DNA of 64,000 nucleotides from Nitrosopumilaceae archaeon (lineage in GTDB: Archaea > Thermoproteota > Nitrososphaeria > Nitrososphaerales > Nitrosopumilaceae), in contig JANQNN010000017.1 of NCBI GenBank assembly GCA_028279545.1, positions 59,294 through 123,293 on the forward strand, read 5' to 3'. The translations under genes and the position numbers were made by a program. Every line of letters begins with the position of its first letter. Position 1 is the stretch's first letter. The notes under the pieces are model-generated. The model searched no databases, was not told the DNA's origin, and saw only the letters and a program-made list of their open reading frames with translations. Shown here piece after piece: positions 25,823-34,548 of this stretch.

Positions 25823-26878
25823 GTGGCTTTAAAAAAATATGTTGCGACTAGACTTGTCACTATGTTTGGTGTTTTAATGATTACACTATTTCTTACAGTT
25901 TCTCTAGTTGGATCAAACATGGATACAATTCTAAAACAAGGAGTTGTTTTTCAAGTAAGAGGAGAAATAACAGCTGATCCCTCAATAGCAAATAGTTTTT
26001 CTTCTACAGAAGAATTTGAAGAATTTATTCAGAGTCAAATTGATCAAAGAATAGAAACCCTTGGATTAGACGAGCCGTGGTATTCTCCGCAAAGAATAGG
26101 TTTGACCATGTACAAAATATTAATTCTGGATTTTGGTAATGCTACTTTTCTTACTAGTGATGCGGGATCAACAGATGTAAAAGAAATAATTCTAGAAAAA
26201 CTTCCTAGAACTATTTTGTTGTTTACGACTGCAACAATAATTATTTCAATCATTGGAATTTTCCTTGGCACATTATCAGGAAGTAAAGTGGGATCTGTTT
26301 TAGATAGAATAACGTCTAGTTTTGCAATTATTAGTTCTAGTTTTCCTGTATGGTGGATTGGAATGTTGATGATTTTCTTATTTGCCTTTGTATACCAAAT
26401 TTTTCCCGCTAGGGCAACTCCGGCCATTCCACCTTCGGATCCGGATTATGTTTTTTCTTTACTTTACCATATGGCGCTTCCGGTAATTACAATTGTTTTA
26501 ATTGGATTTGGAGCATGGGCCTATCTTGTAAGAAATTTTATGGTAGGAATAATGCAAGAGGACTTTATTACTTCCAAAAGAGTAATGGGAATTAGTCGAA
26601 AGAAAATAATCTATAAACATGCACTAAAGAATGCTGCACCTCCAATTGTTACAATACTGGCTTTGAGCCTTTCAGGCTCCTTAGGTGGGGCGATAATAAC
26701 AGAAGCTGTTTTTGATTGGCCTGGAATGGGGAGATTATATTTTGAAGCAATTACTGTAATGGATTTACCGATAATAATAGGTGCGACTTATATTTTGACA
26801 GTATTTTTCTTGATTAGTATTTTTATTGCAGATTTACTTTATGGGTATTTTGATCCCAGGATAAGAACAGGTCAATGA
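25823..26878 (+). CDS. Oligopeptide/dipeptide-type ABC transporter permease (DppB-like)
   Basis: The 351-residue protein has an N-terminal membrane helix, an extracytoplasmic segment (about 35-110) and five more helices. The cytoplasmic EAA loop is M-G-I-S-R-K-K-I-I-Y-K-H-A-L-K-N-A, and V-F-D-W-P-G-M-G-R-L follows, as in DppB/OppB. It starts at GTG 25823 and overlaps the partner permease by four bases (ATGA). The substrate is unknown; peptides and nickel are typical for the family. Confidence 0.9.
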   Translation: MALKKYVATRLVTMFGVLMITLFLTVSLVGSNMDTILKQGVVFQVRGEITADPSIANSFSSTEEFEEFIQSQIDQRIETLGLDEPWYSPQRIGLTMYKILILDFGNATFLTSDAGSTDVKEIILEKLPRTILLFTTATIIISIIGIFLGTLSGSKVGSVLDRITSSFAIISSSFPVWWIGMLMIFLFAFVYQIFPARATPAIPPSDPDYVFSLLYHMALPVITIVLIGFGAWAYLVRNFMVGIMQEDFITSKRVMGISRKKIIYKHALKNAAPPIVTILALSLSGSLGGAIITEAVFDWPGMGRLYFEAITVMDLPIIIGATYILTVFFLISIFIADLLYGYFDPRIRTGQ

Positions 26879-28239
26879 GCATATCTCCCCAAGAAATCAA
26901 AGGTGAATTTTTAAAAAGTAAAATGGGAATTACTGGAATTTCTATTTTAGCAATTTTAGTAATAATTTCTTTTACTGCAATTATTGCAATCCCCAGTGAA
27001 ACATTTAGCGAGTGGAATAATCCAACAAATTGGATTTCTTATCCTAAAATTGCAATCCCCGGTTGGGTGAATTTATTTATGTCCGAAAAAATTCCCGAGC
27101 ATAAAATTATAGAAAATCCATTTGAAACAACGGAAACTTTAGGAGATATTTCTGTAATTTCACATCAATTTGCATTTAATTTTAATTATGATTTTTTTCC
27201 CAATGATTTTATTTATGAATTCTCTGCACAGTACACTGGAACTCCACTACTAGAAATTATTGTAGTAAGACCAGATGGATTAAAGCTAGAATTACTTTCA
27301 ACATCATTACCTAAATCAGATTCATTAACAGTACATAAAGAGCGAATTTTTTCTACTGATGATTCAATAAGGAAAAACTTGAGTTTGCAATTTGAAAAGT
27401 TTGAATTTTCCCTAGAAAATTTATCGGCAGAAGATATTGTGTTTTCTAATACCAAAACACATCACCCCCTAAAAGGAAATTATGTTTATTTGATAAATTT
27501 GTATGGAATAGACACTCAAAATAAAATTTCTGAATCTAAATTAATTGTTGGAGGAAAAGCCTTTGGGATTATGGGGACAGATGAATTAAGGCGAGACTTG
27601 GCAATTGGACTTCTTTGGGGTACACCGTTGGCATTATTCATTGGAATTGTAGTTGCCATAGCCTCAGTAGCAATGGGATTGCTTTATGGAGTATATGCGG
27701 GATACAAAGGAAAAAAAACAGATGAAGTAATGATGAGGTTTAATGATGTAATTTATGCCCTTCCAGCTTTGCCCTTTCTAATTATTTTGTCAGTGACAAT
27801 TAGCAATAGTATTTTTGTGATGATTGGTTTTCTAACAATTTTTGGATGGGTGGGTGTTGCAAAGGTTTCAAGAAGCATGGCCCTACAAATAAAAACACGT
27901 GGTTACATTGATGCTGCTGAAATGATGGGACAAAAAAAATCCAAAATAATTTTAAGACATATTGTCCCTCAATTGCTTCCATATGCATTTGCAAGTATTG
28001 CCATTTCAGTTCCTGCAGCCATAACCACAGAAGCTGGGCTAAGTTTTCTTGGTTTAGGAGATCCCTCATTTCCAACTTGGGGGCAAATCCTACATGATGC
28101 AAATGTTTTTGGAGCAGCCTCTAGAGGTTTATGGTGGTGGATAATGCCTCCCGGAGTCATGATAGCAATTACAGGTCTAGCCTTTGTTTTTATTGGAAAT
28201 GCTTTGGATGTAATTGTCAATCCAAAATTAAAAAGATAA
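26875..28239 (+). CDS. Oligopeptide-type ABC permease (DppC-like) with a large extracytoplasmic insertion
   Basis: The 454-residue protein has a first membrane helix (about 18-40), then about 185 residues rich in beta strands that are longer than in usual DppC, then a five-helix permease domain. The EAA loop A-E-M-M-G-Q-K-K-S-K-I-I-L-R-H and G-L-S-F-L-G-L-G-D-P are clear. It overlaps the dppB-like gene by four bases, so both are one operon. No ATPase or substrate-binding gene follows. The next gene is on the opposite strand. Confidence 0.9.
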   Translation: MSISPQEIKGEFLKSKMGITGISILAILVIISFTAIIAIPSETFSEWNNPTNWISYPKIAIPGWVNLFMSEKIPEHKIIENPFETTETLGDISVISHQFAFNFNYDFFPNDFIYEFSAQYTGTPLLEIIVVRPDGLKLELLSTSLPKSDSLTVHKERIFSTDDSIRKNLSLQFEKFEFSLENLSAEDIVFSNTKTHHPLKGNYVYLINLYGIDTQNKISESKLIVGGKAFGIMGTDELRRDLAIGLLWGTPLALFIGIVVAIASVAMGLLYGVYAGYKGKKTDEVMMRFNDVIYALPALPFLIILSVTISNSIFVMIGFLTIFGWVGVAKVSRSMALQIKTRGYIDAAEMMGQKKSKIILRHIVPQLLPYAFASIAISVPAAITTEAGLSFLGLGDPSFPTWGQILHDANVFGAASRGLWWWIMPPGVMIAITGLAFVFIGNALDVIVNPKLKR

Positions 28240-28560
28240 TTAGTTTAGTGAAAAATTACGGATTAATTCCATAGTCAAATCATTTAGTCTAACAGTATAA
28301 GTGGAACTTTTGGGGTCATTTTCTTCGGATAATAATTCAGCAAACTTTGCCTTTTTTTGAGAAATTTCAAGTGCGGATTCAGCATCACTAATACATAGGG
28401 GAAATTTTTTCATTTGGAGATTTTGATTTAATAAATAATCTACAAATTTTTTGTAACTTTCAGGTTCATCCCACTTCAAATTTTTTTCTTTGCATACTCC
28501 AATCCAAACATCAATGGTGTTTTGATAAATTACCTTTTTTCTTAACTCATCTAAGGCCAT
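28240..28560 (-). CDS. Conserved hypothetical helical protein
   Basis: The 106-residue protein has no recognised motif and appears helical. It is the last gene of a minus-strand run made of the coiled-coil, JAMM, zinc ribbon and this gene (nine bases after the zinc ribbon gene). It abuts the stop of the convergent dppC-like gene. Confidence 0.6.
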   Translation of the reverse strand: MALDELRKKVIYQNTIDVWIGVCKEKNLKWDEPESYKKFVDYLLNQNLQMKKFPLCISDAESALEISQKKAKFAELLSEENDPKSSTYTVRLNDLTMELIRNFSLN

Positions 28561-28569
28561 AATAGAGGT

Positions 28570-28884
28570 TTAAAAATCAGCACGTTGCATTTTAGAACCA
28601 CAGCGGGGGCAAGAACCACCTTTGTGTTTATTATTACAAACCAAGCAGACATATCGAACTTTTGAGGTTCCTGAGTTTGTTCCAAAGAAGCCTCCACCAC
28701 CCCGACCGGATTCTCCGTAGCTGCCCATTCTACTCATTGCCCTACGTCTTAACAACAAAGGAAAGACAATGAAAATACCAAGAGCAGCTGCTAGGCCATA
28801 TGGAAAGGGTAAAATCATTTGAAGGCCTATACTAATTGCTAATGATGCAAACAAAAAGATTAGATAAATCTTAAAACTAAACAT
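28570..28884 (-). CDS. Membrane protein with C-terminal zinc ribbon
   Basis: The 104 residues have two N-terminal membrane helices (about 5-24 and 28-46), a Gly/Ser/Arg-rich linker, and a zinc ribbon Y-V-C-L-V-C-N-N-K-H then S-C-P-R-C-G-S-K. The plan suggests a membrane anchor presenting a cytoplasmic zinc ribbon. It lies between the JAMM and the 106-residue genes in the same orientation. Confidence 0.7.
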   Translation of the reverse strand: MFSFKIYLIFLFASLAISIGLQMILPFPYGLAAALGIFIVFPLLLRRRAMSRMGSYGESGRGGGGFFGTNSGTSKVRYVCLVCNNKHKGGSCPRCGSKMQRADF

Positions 28885-28948
28885 TTCACTAAAAATACCT
28901 TTAAAATCCTTATAAAGTTAATGCTCAACTCCTCCAAGCTTGCCAAGT

Positions 28949-29317
28949 CTAAACAATTTCAAGCTTTATTGAATTGCCTTTACCATCCCATGCAAAAAAA
29001 TCCTTTTTTTCATAGGGAAATTTGACAATTATAGAAACCAATCCAAAAAAATTATGAAGATCCTCTAAGGATGGTTCTGCAGAACCACTTGGATGAGAGT
29101 GAACAATTCCAACATAGCTCATATCAAATGGTAAAAACGAATGCGGAAAACCTGCAAAAGTAGGGCCAGTATGGCTAAAGGGTGGTATTACCAATCCTTC
29201 TATCAAAATAGTGCCAGATTTTGATTTTCCTTTAAGTATCAAGATACTCTCATTTGGATGCTTAATTTTACAATAAGAGGTTATACTGTCTACAACATCT
29301 GTTTTTAAAGAAACCAT
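28949..29317 (-). CDS. JAMM (MPN+) metalloprotease-like protein
   Basis: The JAMM zinc motif is intact: H-S-H-P-S-G-S-A-E-P-S-L-E-D, with the upstream Glu in P-N-E-S-I-L. The family removes ubiquitin-like or SAMP modifiers, or acts in cofactor sulfur transfer. The frame is open to a GTG at 29347, but that codon precedes a TATA-like TTTAAAAA at 29334-29341, about 21 bases before ATG 29317, so the shorter 122-residue form is preferred. It follows a coiled-coil protein gene on the same strand; no ubiquitin-like protein is visible nearby. Confidence 0.85.
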   Translation of the reverse strand: MVSLKTDVVDSITSYCKIKHPNESILILKGKSKSGTILIEGLVIPPFSHTGPTFAGFPHSFLPFDMSYVGIVHSHPSGSAEPSLEDLHNFFGLVSIIVKFPYEKKDFFAWDGKGNSIKLEIV

Positions 29318-29371
29318 TCTTTCAATTTTTTTCTTTTTAAAGAACACAAAAATAATTTTGATTAATAGTAT

Positions 29372-30655
29372 TTAATTTTGATTTTGTTGAATATGGTAAT
29401 CGGTTTTTGAAAATTCTTTGAGTTTTTTTTCTATTTTAAAAATTAGTTCAGGAATATTGGTTTTATTTTCTTCAATTTCTATTTTAAAGGTAGAAATTTT
29501 TTGCTCATAATCCTTAACATTGGATTGAGTTTTTTCTAAATCCTTTTCTAAAAAATTCAATTCGGTTTTATCAAAGGCAGTTAATTGTTTTTGAATTTCA
29601 TTTTTTTGTAGGTTAAAGTTTTCAATTTTTTTAATAAATCCTTCAAGTGAATTTTCAGTTTCTTTAATAAATGATAGAGATTTTTCTGTATCCTTTACAG
29701 AAATAGAACCTGAATTAATACCCTTTTTTACATTTTCAAAAATTAACACTATAGAATCTTTGTTTTTCAAATTTATTGCGTCAATGGGATTATTGATTAA
29801 TTGAGTTAAAAGGGATTTTTGTTCTTTATCTAAAGATGCAATATACTCATATCTTCCCAAAGCACGAGAGATTTTTGTAAATTGAGTATCAATTTCATTT
29901 TTTATTTGATTTTTTGTGTTGTTTAGGGAATTCATCTCTTGATTTAATTTTAAAAATTCAGAAAAATTTTCACTCTGTTTTATTTTTGTAATTTGTTCCT
30001 CTAGATTTTTTATTTTTTCTTTAAGTGTATTTTGTTCATTTTTTATTTCTAAAATTTTTTTATTTTTTAACATAGAATTGTTTTCTAGATTTTTTATTTT
30101 TCCTTGGATTTCTGTTATTTCATCTGAGGCAGAAGAGGTATTTTGAAAGTTGTTTACAAGTTTTTTAATTTCGTTATTGTTAGAATTCATTTGTTCTAAA
30201 ATATCCTTCATTTTTTGCGCGTATTTTTTTGCAAAAATATGAATTACTCGTGTTTGTCTTCCCAAAACGTCACCAATTTTTTTTAATTTTTGATTCAAAT
30301 CATTGCTCAAATTCAAGACATCATCAAAATTGGATATTTCTGGTATATCCGTCGCATCCCTTTTTATCACGTCTATTACTTGCTTTTTCCCTCTAACGAC
30401 AATAACCCTAAGATGTTTATCAATATCTTCTACTTTGAGGGTATCTTGCTCAAGAGTTCTTATGATCTTTGCTAGTTCAAGGATTAGTGGAGAGGTTTGG
30501 TTTCTTAAAGACCTAATTTCTGCAATCGTTTGGGTTTTTCTTAATTCTAGTAAATCTTGGATTATTTTTTGGACTTCAGATAATGAAATCTCCTTATTTT
30601 GTGGGACAGGCTCAGGAATAGGCTCTGTCTTTTTTTTACCCCAACCAAATACCAT
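29372..30655 (-). CDS. Long coiled-coil protein of unknown function
   Basis: The 427-residue protein begins with a short basic/Pro-rich segment (V-F-G-W-G-K-K-K). Residues about 20-130 form a conserved helical region with R-V-I-V-V-R-G-K-K-Q, and residues 150-420 are mostly coiled coil interrupted by a globular stretch near 255-300. There is no Walker motif, so it is not an SMC ATPase. It heads the minus-strand run that includes the JAMM protein and may be its scaffold or substrate. Diverse Lys/Glu/Asn composition follows the AT-rich genome. Confidence 0.7.
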   Translation of the reverse strand: MVFGWGKKKTEPIPEPVPQNKEISLSEVQKIIQDLLELRKTQTIAEIRSLRNQTSPLILELAKIIRTLEQDTLKVEDIDKHLRVIVVRGKKQVIDVIKRDATDIPEISNFDDVLNLSNDLNQKLKKIGDVLGRQTRVIHIFAKKYAQKMKDILEQMNSNNNEIKKLVNNFQNTSSASDEITEIQGKIKNLENNSMLKNKKILEIKNEQNTLKEKIKNLEEQITKIKQSENFSEFLKLNQEMNSLNNTKNQIKNEIDTQFTKISRALGRYEYIASLDKEQKSLLTQLINNPIDAINLKNKDSIVLIFENVKKGINSGSISVKDTEKSLSFIKETENSLEGFIKKIENFNLQKNEIQKQLTAFDKTELNFLEKDLEKTQSNVKDYEQKISTFKIEIEENKTNIPELIFKIEKKLKEFSKTDYHIQQNQN

Positions 30656-30740
30656 TTTTTTCTATTAGATTTTGGGGATTAAATGTGTTAATTAGAAAAC
30701 CAGATAATTTAAGAACCAATTAAGAAATAGAGATTCTGTC

Positions 30741-30989
30741 TTGGTTCATTATTACGTTGGTCAAATAAAGCATGTAATATCTAGGCCATCTTCATGTGTA
30801 AAATGTGGTAAAGCTGAACTCAAAGATGACGCAGTTTTAGCAACAACTGGACCGTCAGAAAAAAATGCAGATTATGTTCCTTCAATTTTGTGTCTTTCTT
30901 GTGAAACTCTTATGATTATTACCTCAAGGCCTGGAGAGGTAATTGGAATTCATCATTCTGCTGGAAATCAATGTACAGTTAGAAGGTAG
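30741..30989 (+). CDS. Zinc-ribbon protein of unknown function
   Basis: The 82-residue protein has S-C-V-K-C-G-K-A near the N-terminus and L-C-L-S-C-E-T in the middle, a zinc ribbon with about 30 residues between the knuckles, and the end G-N-Q-C-T-V-R-R. The start at TTG 30741 gives a short N-terminal extension; alternatives exist downstream. The gene stands alone and is divergent from the coiled-coil gene. Confidence 0.7.
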   Translation: MVHYYVGQIKHVISRPSSCVKCGKAELKDDAVLATTGPSEKNADYVPSILCLSCETLMIITSRPGEVIGIHHSAGNQCTVRR

Positions 30990-31050
30990 AAAATCTAGCT
31001 TAAATTTTAAAAAAACCAATTATAAAAAAAGAAAAGAAGAGGTGAACTCT

Positions 31051-31728
31051 TTAGGGTATTTCTAGATAAATTTTGACTTTGGTTTTAAACCAATTTGCTA
31101 GTGGTTTTTTTGTATCACAGTGCTTTATCCAGGATTTTACTTCGCCAGACCCTGTAGCATCATCAAATTTTTGGGTGCTTTGGTACTGACTAGGGCTTGG
31201 GTCACTAATCACCTCTAAGGCCAATTCACTTTCTGAGAAGTGAATATTGGTTTCATCTCCACAAAATGGTGTTAAAACATCCACAGGGTTATGGTTGTCA
31301 TCAAAGAAGCATTGGTATCCATACAGGTGAAATAGAACCGATTTGCCTTTTTTGTCGAAAATCATTGAAGGTGCTTTAAGATCTTCTGACCCACCGGGAG
31401 GACTTGCAATTGGAAGGCAATAATCCACTCCTGCCCCATCAGGATCCATTGGTTCTCCTACTGGGATAAGTGATCCTAGGCTTCCTACATTTTTCATTTT
31501 GTTGCAACTTCCAGTTCCAGCAGAAACTCCTGCTGAGGCTATAGTGTTATCGTTTTCTGAATTAAGAAAAGAACCAAACAAAGTGCATTTGAGTTTTACA
31601 GTTGAACTGTTGTGTTTTTGTTGGTTTGCCTCTACATTATTCAGAGTTGATGCTAGAATTAATCCAGTAACAAAAACTGTGATTGTTGCAGTCAAGAGAA
31701 GTCGTTTTTCGTATTTTGATCGAATCAT
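31051..31728 (-). CDS. Secreted Cys-containing protein of unknown function
   Basis: The 225-residue protein has an N-terminal membrane/signal helix (about 10-29) with a basic start. The mature part has five Cys outside the signal, consistent with disulfides, and an acidic centre with D-P-D-G-A-G-V-D. No family was recognised. The promoter region (31729-31989) holds two close inverted repeats that may control it. Confidence 0.65.
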   Translation of the reverse strand: MIRSKYEKRLLLTATITVFVTGLILASTLNNVEANQQKHNSSTVKLKCTLFGSFLNSENDNTIASAGVSAGTGSCNKMKNVGSLGSLIPVGEPMDPDGAGVDYCLPIASPPGGSEDLKAPSMIFDKKGKSVLFHLYGYQCFFDDNHNPVDVLTPFCGDETNIHFSESELALEVISDPSPSQYQSTQKFDDATGSGEVKSWIKHCDTKKPLANWFKTKVKIYLEIP

Positions 31729-31814
31729 TGGAGATTTGAGATCGCAAATTCAATTAAATTGAGTGTTGTAATTTTTTTTATTTTTGGATCAAGTATTACT
31801 ATATCATAATAATA

Positions 31815-31837
31815 TTGTAACATTTTTTTTGTTACAA
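31815..31837. promoter_or_regulatory. Inverted repeat 1, candidate operator
   Basis: TTGTAAC (31815-31821) and GTTACAA (31831-31837) are perfect complementary arms around nine bases, ATTTTTTTT. It lies between divergent genes starting at 31728 and 31990. Confidence 0.45.
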
Positions 31838-31856
31838 AAAATATTTTTTATGGTTA

Positions 31857-31883
31857 TTTTGTAACATTTTTTTTAGTACAAAA
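31857..31883. promoter_or_regulatory. Inverted repeat 2, candidate operator
   Basis: TTTTGTA (31857-31863) and TACAAAA (31877-31883) are perfect arms around 13 bases. The centre is 44 bases, about four helical turns, from the centre of repeat 1, and the sequence GTAACATTTTTTTT is shared between them. Confidence 0.45.
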
Positions 31884-31989
31884 TAATCTGTTATTTTAGA
31901 AATTAAAATTTTTTAAAAATCTGAAAAAATTTGTTTAGACAGATAAAAATTTTTAAAAATAATAACAAGAAAATGGGTTTACAATAAAG

Positions 31990-32790
31990 TTGGACGAATG
32001 TTGGATAAACCTAGAGGGATTAAAGATAAGATATCTTGAATCTGGAAAGGGGAAAAATAGGCATATTGTTTTTATTCATGGATTGGGTTCTGCTGCAGAC
32101 CGTTGGATGAAGATACCTGAAAGGTTATCTTCTGACTTTCATTGCGTTGCAATTGACCTGCCTGGATTTGGAGAAAGTGACAAACCTGAAAAAATTGAAT
32201 ACACGATAAACCGATTTACTCAATTTGTAATATCTTTCCAAAAAGAGATTTCTATTTTTGGTGGAAAAACAAGTTTGATAGGCCACTCCTTGGGAGGATA
32301 TATTGCATCAGAAATTGCAATTCAAAATCAAAATCAAGTTAAACAGCTTGTATTAGTGGATTCATCGGGAATGTTGAATCGACCAACTCCAATACTTGAG
32401 GAATATCTTCAGGCCTCAAAGAATCCATCGGAAAATAATGTCAGAAAGGCTTTTGAAAAAATGGTAGCAGACCCTTCAAGAATTCCTTCTCAGTTAGTTG
32501 ATGGGTTTATCCGAAGAATAAATATGCCCAATGCAAAACATGCCTTTCAATCCACCCTTGATAATAGTGCAAGAACGCAGATAGGAATAGACCGTTTGAG
32601 AATGATAAAAAGTACTCCAACCCTAATTATTTGGGGATCTCAAGATAAGGTAATTCCGATTGAACATTCTCGATTTTTCTTAGACGGTATAGCAAATTCA
32701 AGACTTGAGATTATTAATGATGCAGGTCATGCCCCATTTGCAGAAAAACCCGAGCAGTTCAGTGAAATTTTAGGAAATTTTCTTACATAA
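31990..32790 (+). CDS. Alpha/beta hydrolase
   Basis: The 266-residue enzyme has the oxyanion segment F-I-H-G-L-G-S, the nucleophile elbow G-H-S-L-G-G, the acid in W-G-S-Q-D-K-V-I-P and the catalytic His in A-G-H-A-P-F. It resembles esterases and C-C hydrolases. The substrate cannot be read from sequence. It starts at TTG 31990, and no cofactor genes are next to it. Confidence 0.88.
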   Translation: MDECWINLEGLKIRYLESGKGKNRHIVFIHGLGSAADRWMKIPERLSSDFHCVAIDLPGFGESDKPEKIEYTINRFTQFVISFQKEISIFGGKTSLIGHSLGGYIASEIAIQNQNQVKQLVLVDSSGMLNRPTPILEEYLQASKNPSENNVRKAFEKMVADPSRIPSQLVDGFIRRINMPNAKHAFQSTLDNSARTQIGIDRLRMIKSTPTLIIWGSQDKVIPIEHSRFFLDGIANSRLEIINDAGHAPFAEKPEQFSEILGNFLT

Positions 32791-32889
32791 ACAAATTGGA
32801 ATTAGCTTTGATAAGAATCAGTAATAATTAAAAAAATTAAAACAAAATGAATCAAGAAATTTAAAATAAAGATCATAAAATCAGATTAC

Positions 32890-33347
32890 ATGAAGAAAAA
32901 CATAAAATCTTTTCATACAGGTTCGGTTAAAAAATCAGTAACAATCAAAGCATCCAAACAAAAAGTTTGGAGGAAAATAAGTAATATTGTAGAGTTATCT
33001 TCATGGTTAATCGACGTTAAAAAAACAGAATATCTCTCAAAGAAAAAAAGAGGAGTAGGTGCAATAAGAAAGATTACTCTCAATGATGGAAATGCCATTG
33101 AAGAGCACGTGGTTGCATGGAAAACAGGAGAGTATTTTACTTATGTTGCTCGGAGGGATTACCCTTAAGAGCATATGTCTCTACAATTTCAATAAAACCA
33201 AAAACCAAAAATTCTGTTATGTTAACTTGGCAATCTTATCTTAATAGTCAAAAAATGACCGAGAAAGAATTTTTAGAATTTCTTGTTTTTATGGGAACTT
33301 TTTATGAAACGTCATTGGAGAATCTAAAAAACTCCCTTGAAAAATAA
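32890..33347 (+). pseudogene. SRPBCC (polyketide cyclase-like) gene split by a frameshift
   Basis: The first frame begins at ATG 32890 (V-K-K-S-V-T-I-K-A-S-K-Q-K-V-W, the typical SRPBCC start) and stops at 33166-33168 after Y-V-A-R-R-D-Y-P. The second frame carries on at 33153 with E-G-L-P-L-R-A-Y-V-S-T-I-S-I and a proper C-terminal helix to 33347. Joined, they give one full-length lipid-binding-fold protein of about 150 residues. The shift lies in CGGAGGGA at 33151-33158 and is equal to one missing base (or two extra). It may be a real mutation, a sequencing error or slippage. Confidence 0.75.
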
Positions 33348-33391
33348 AGTTTTTAATCAAAGTGTAAATACAGTAAACAAAAAGAAAAGGT

Positions 33392-33736
33392 ATGAGTGAT
33401 ATTCGATTCATCATAATAGGAATTGGGTTAATTTTTGCTGGGTTTATTATTTTGGGAATTTTTGGGGATGACTATCAAACATCAAATATTGAGGCAAATG
33501 AATTTGGTAATTGTTTTGATTATTCAGAAAATCTAGAACCGATTCCAGTTGATTGCTCAGAACAAGTTTTTGGTCAAACAGTCTTTTTTGCATTAGTTAT
33601 TGGTTTGATTATAGCAGGAGTAATTTCACTAATTAAAGGAGTAAGAGGAGATTGGGACAGTAAGGTCAAGCCTGAGGACATGGTAGGGCCCAGCAGATAC
33701 AATCCTTCAGATGAAAATGATTCTGATGACAAATAA
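33392..33736 (+). CDS. Two-helix membrane protein
   Basis: The 114-residue protein has membrane helices at about 5-24 and 67-87. A Cys-containing loop (N-C-F-D and P-V-D-C-S) between them may form an extracytoplasmic disulfide. The tail is acidic. It is unrecognised and follows the frameshifted SRPBCC gene by 44 bases on the same strand. Confidence 0.6.
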   Translation: MSDIRFIIIGIGLIFAGFIILGIFGDDYQTSNIEANEFGNCFDYSENLEPIPVDCSEQVFGQTVFFALVIGLIIAGVISLIKGVRGDWDSKVKPEDMVGPSRYNPSDENDSDDK

Positions 33737-33749
33737 TTAAAAAATATTC

Positions 33750-33836
33750 CTAGGGTTTTTTAGTAAAATTTTTTGATTTTCTTTTATCGTCAAAATCATC
33801 TTCCATTCTTTGGAAATATACTTCTTCGTATGGCAT
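33750..33836 (-). CDS. Possible 28-residue protein
   Basis: An ATG at 33836 opens a short charged frame (M-P-Y-E-E-V-Y-F-Q-R-M-E-D-D-F-D-D-K-R) ending at TAG 33750. A TTTTTAAAG lies about 18 bases upstream, shorter than the usual TATA spacing. It may be a real micro-protein or chance. Conservation in relatives would decide. Confidence 0.25.
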   Translation of the reverse strand: MPYEEVYFQRMEDDFDDKRKSKNFTKKP

Positions 33837-33930
33837 TTCTAAGAATTACTTTAAAAATTTGCATTTAACCTTAAGGATGAAATTATACATACACACCCTT
33901 TTTCGAGCCTAAAAGATAGCCTAAAAGAGA

Positions 33931-34308
33931 TTAGGGCTTTTCTATCAGAGTTTTTAAATTTGCAAAAACTGAGCCAATCTCTACCATTCTTTCGTCAAAT
34001 TGTTCATCAGTTAAGACCTCAGGTTTTTCCACAGTAATGATTACCTCGGATTCATCTCCACTCTGAACTACTTTCATTGGGACATTAAACGTGGCTTGAT
34101 CATCAGAATATTGATGGTCTAAAATTCCACGATCCTTATTTTCCATAAATTTAAGGCTAGCAATTCCTCTTGGAGTCGAAAACGACCAAGACCCATCATT
34201 ATTTTGAACAGCATCAGGCATCATTTTTGGAGGCGCGTTTAGGATTGCGTCAAAAACATCTCCCGTGTTTCGATTAACTGACATGACTATAGTTCTTGAT
34301 TTTACCAC
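33931..34308 (-). CDS. SRPBCC-like small lipid-binding-fold protein
   Basis: The 125-residue protein starts with K-S-R-T-I-V-M-S-V-N-R-N-T-G-D-V-F-D-A-I, the first strand and helix of the START/SRPBCC fold, and ends in a long helix. No catalytic residue can be assigned. It is the second SRPBCC-type gene within about 600 bases, after the broken one at 32890. Confidence 0.7.
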   Translation of the reverse strand: MVKSRTIVMSVNRNTGDVFDAILNAPPKMMPDAVQNNDGSWSFSTPRGIASLKFMENKDRGILDHQYSDDQATFNVPMKVVQSGDESEVIITVEKPEVLTDEQFDERMVEIGSVFANLKTLIEKP

Positions 34309-34548
34309 AGGACTGGTAAAAATTTATGATTAAAAAGCCTGTTGCAGAAGTTATAAGTTATAAGTCAAAACGATAAATTGAAAAATTTTGAACAATTTTT
34401 CAAACTTTTTCAAATTTTCTTCCTGAAAATTGCAGAATTTTTTAAGGTAAAAAAACTAAATGGGTCTACAGTTTTTCGAGGTTTAAATTTTTGATGTTGA
34501 TGTTAGTTATTTTAGCAATTAATTATGAAATATATGGTATAACAAAAA

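Noticed and set aside
29318..29347. Longer JAMM protein start at 29347
   Set aside because: The added ten codons overlap a TATA-like box (29334-29341) and give a Lys run before the conserved domain.
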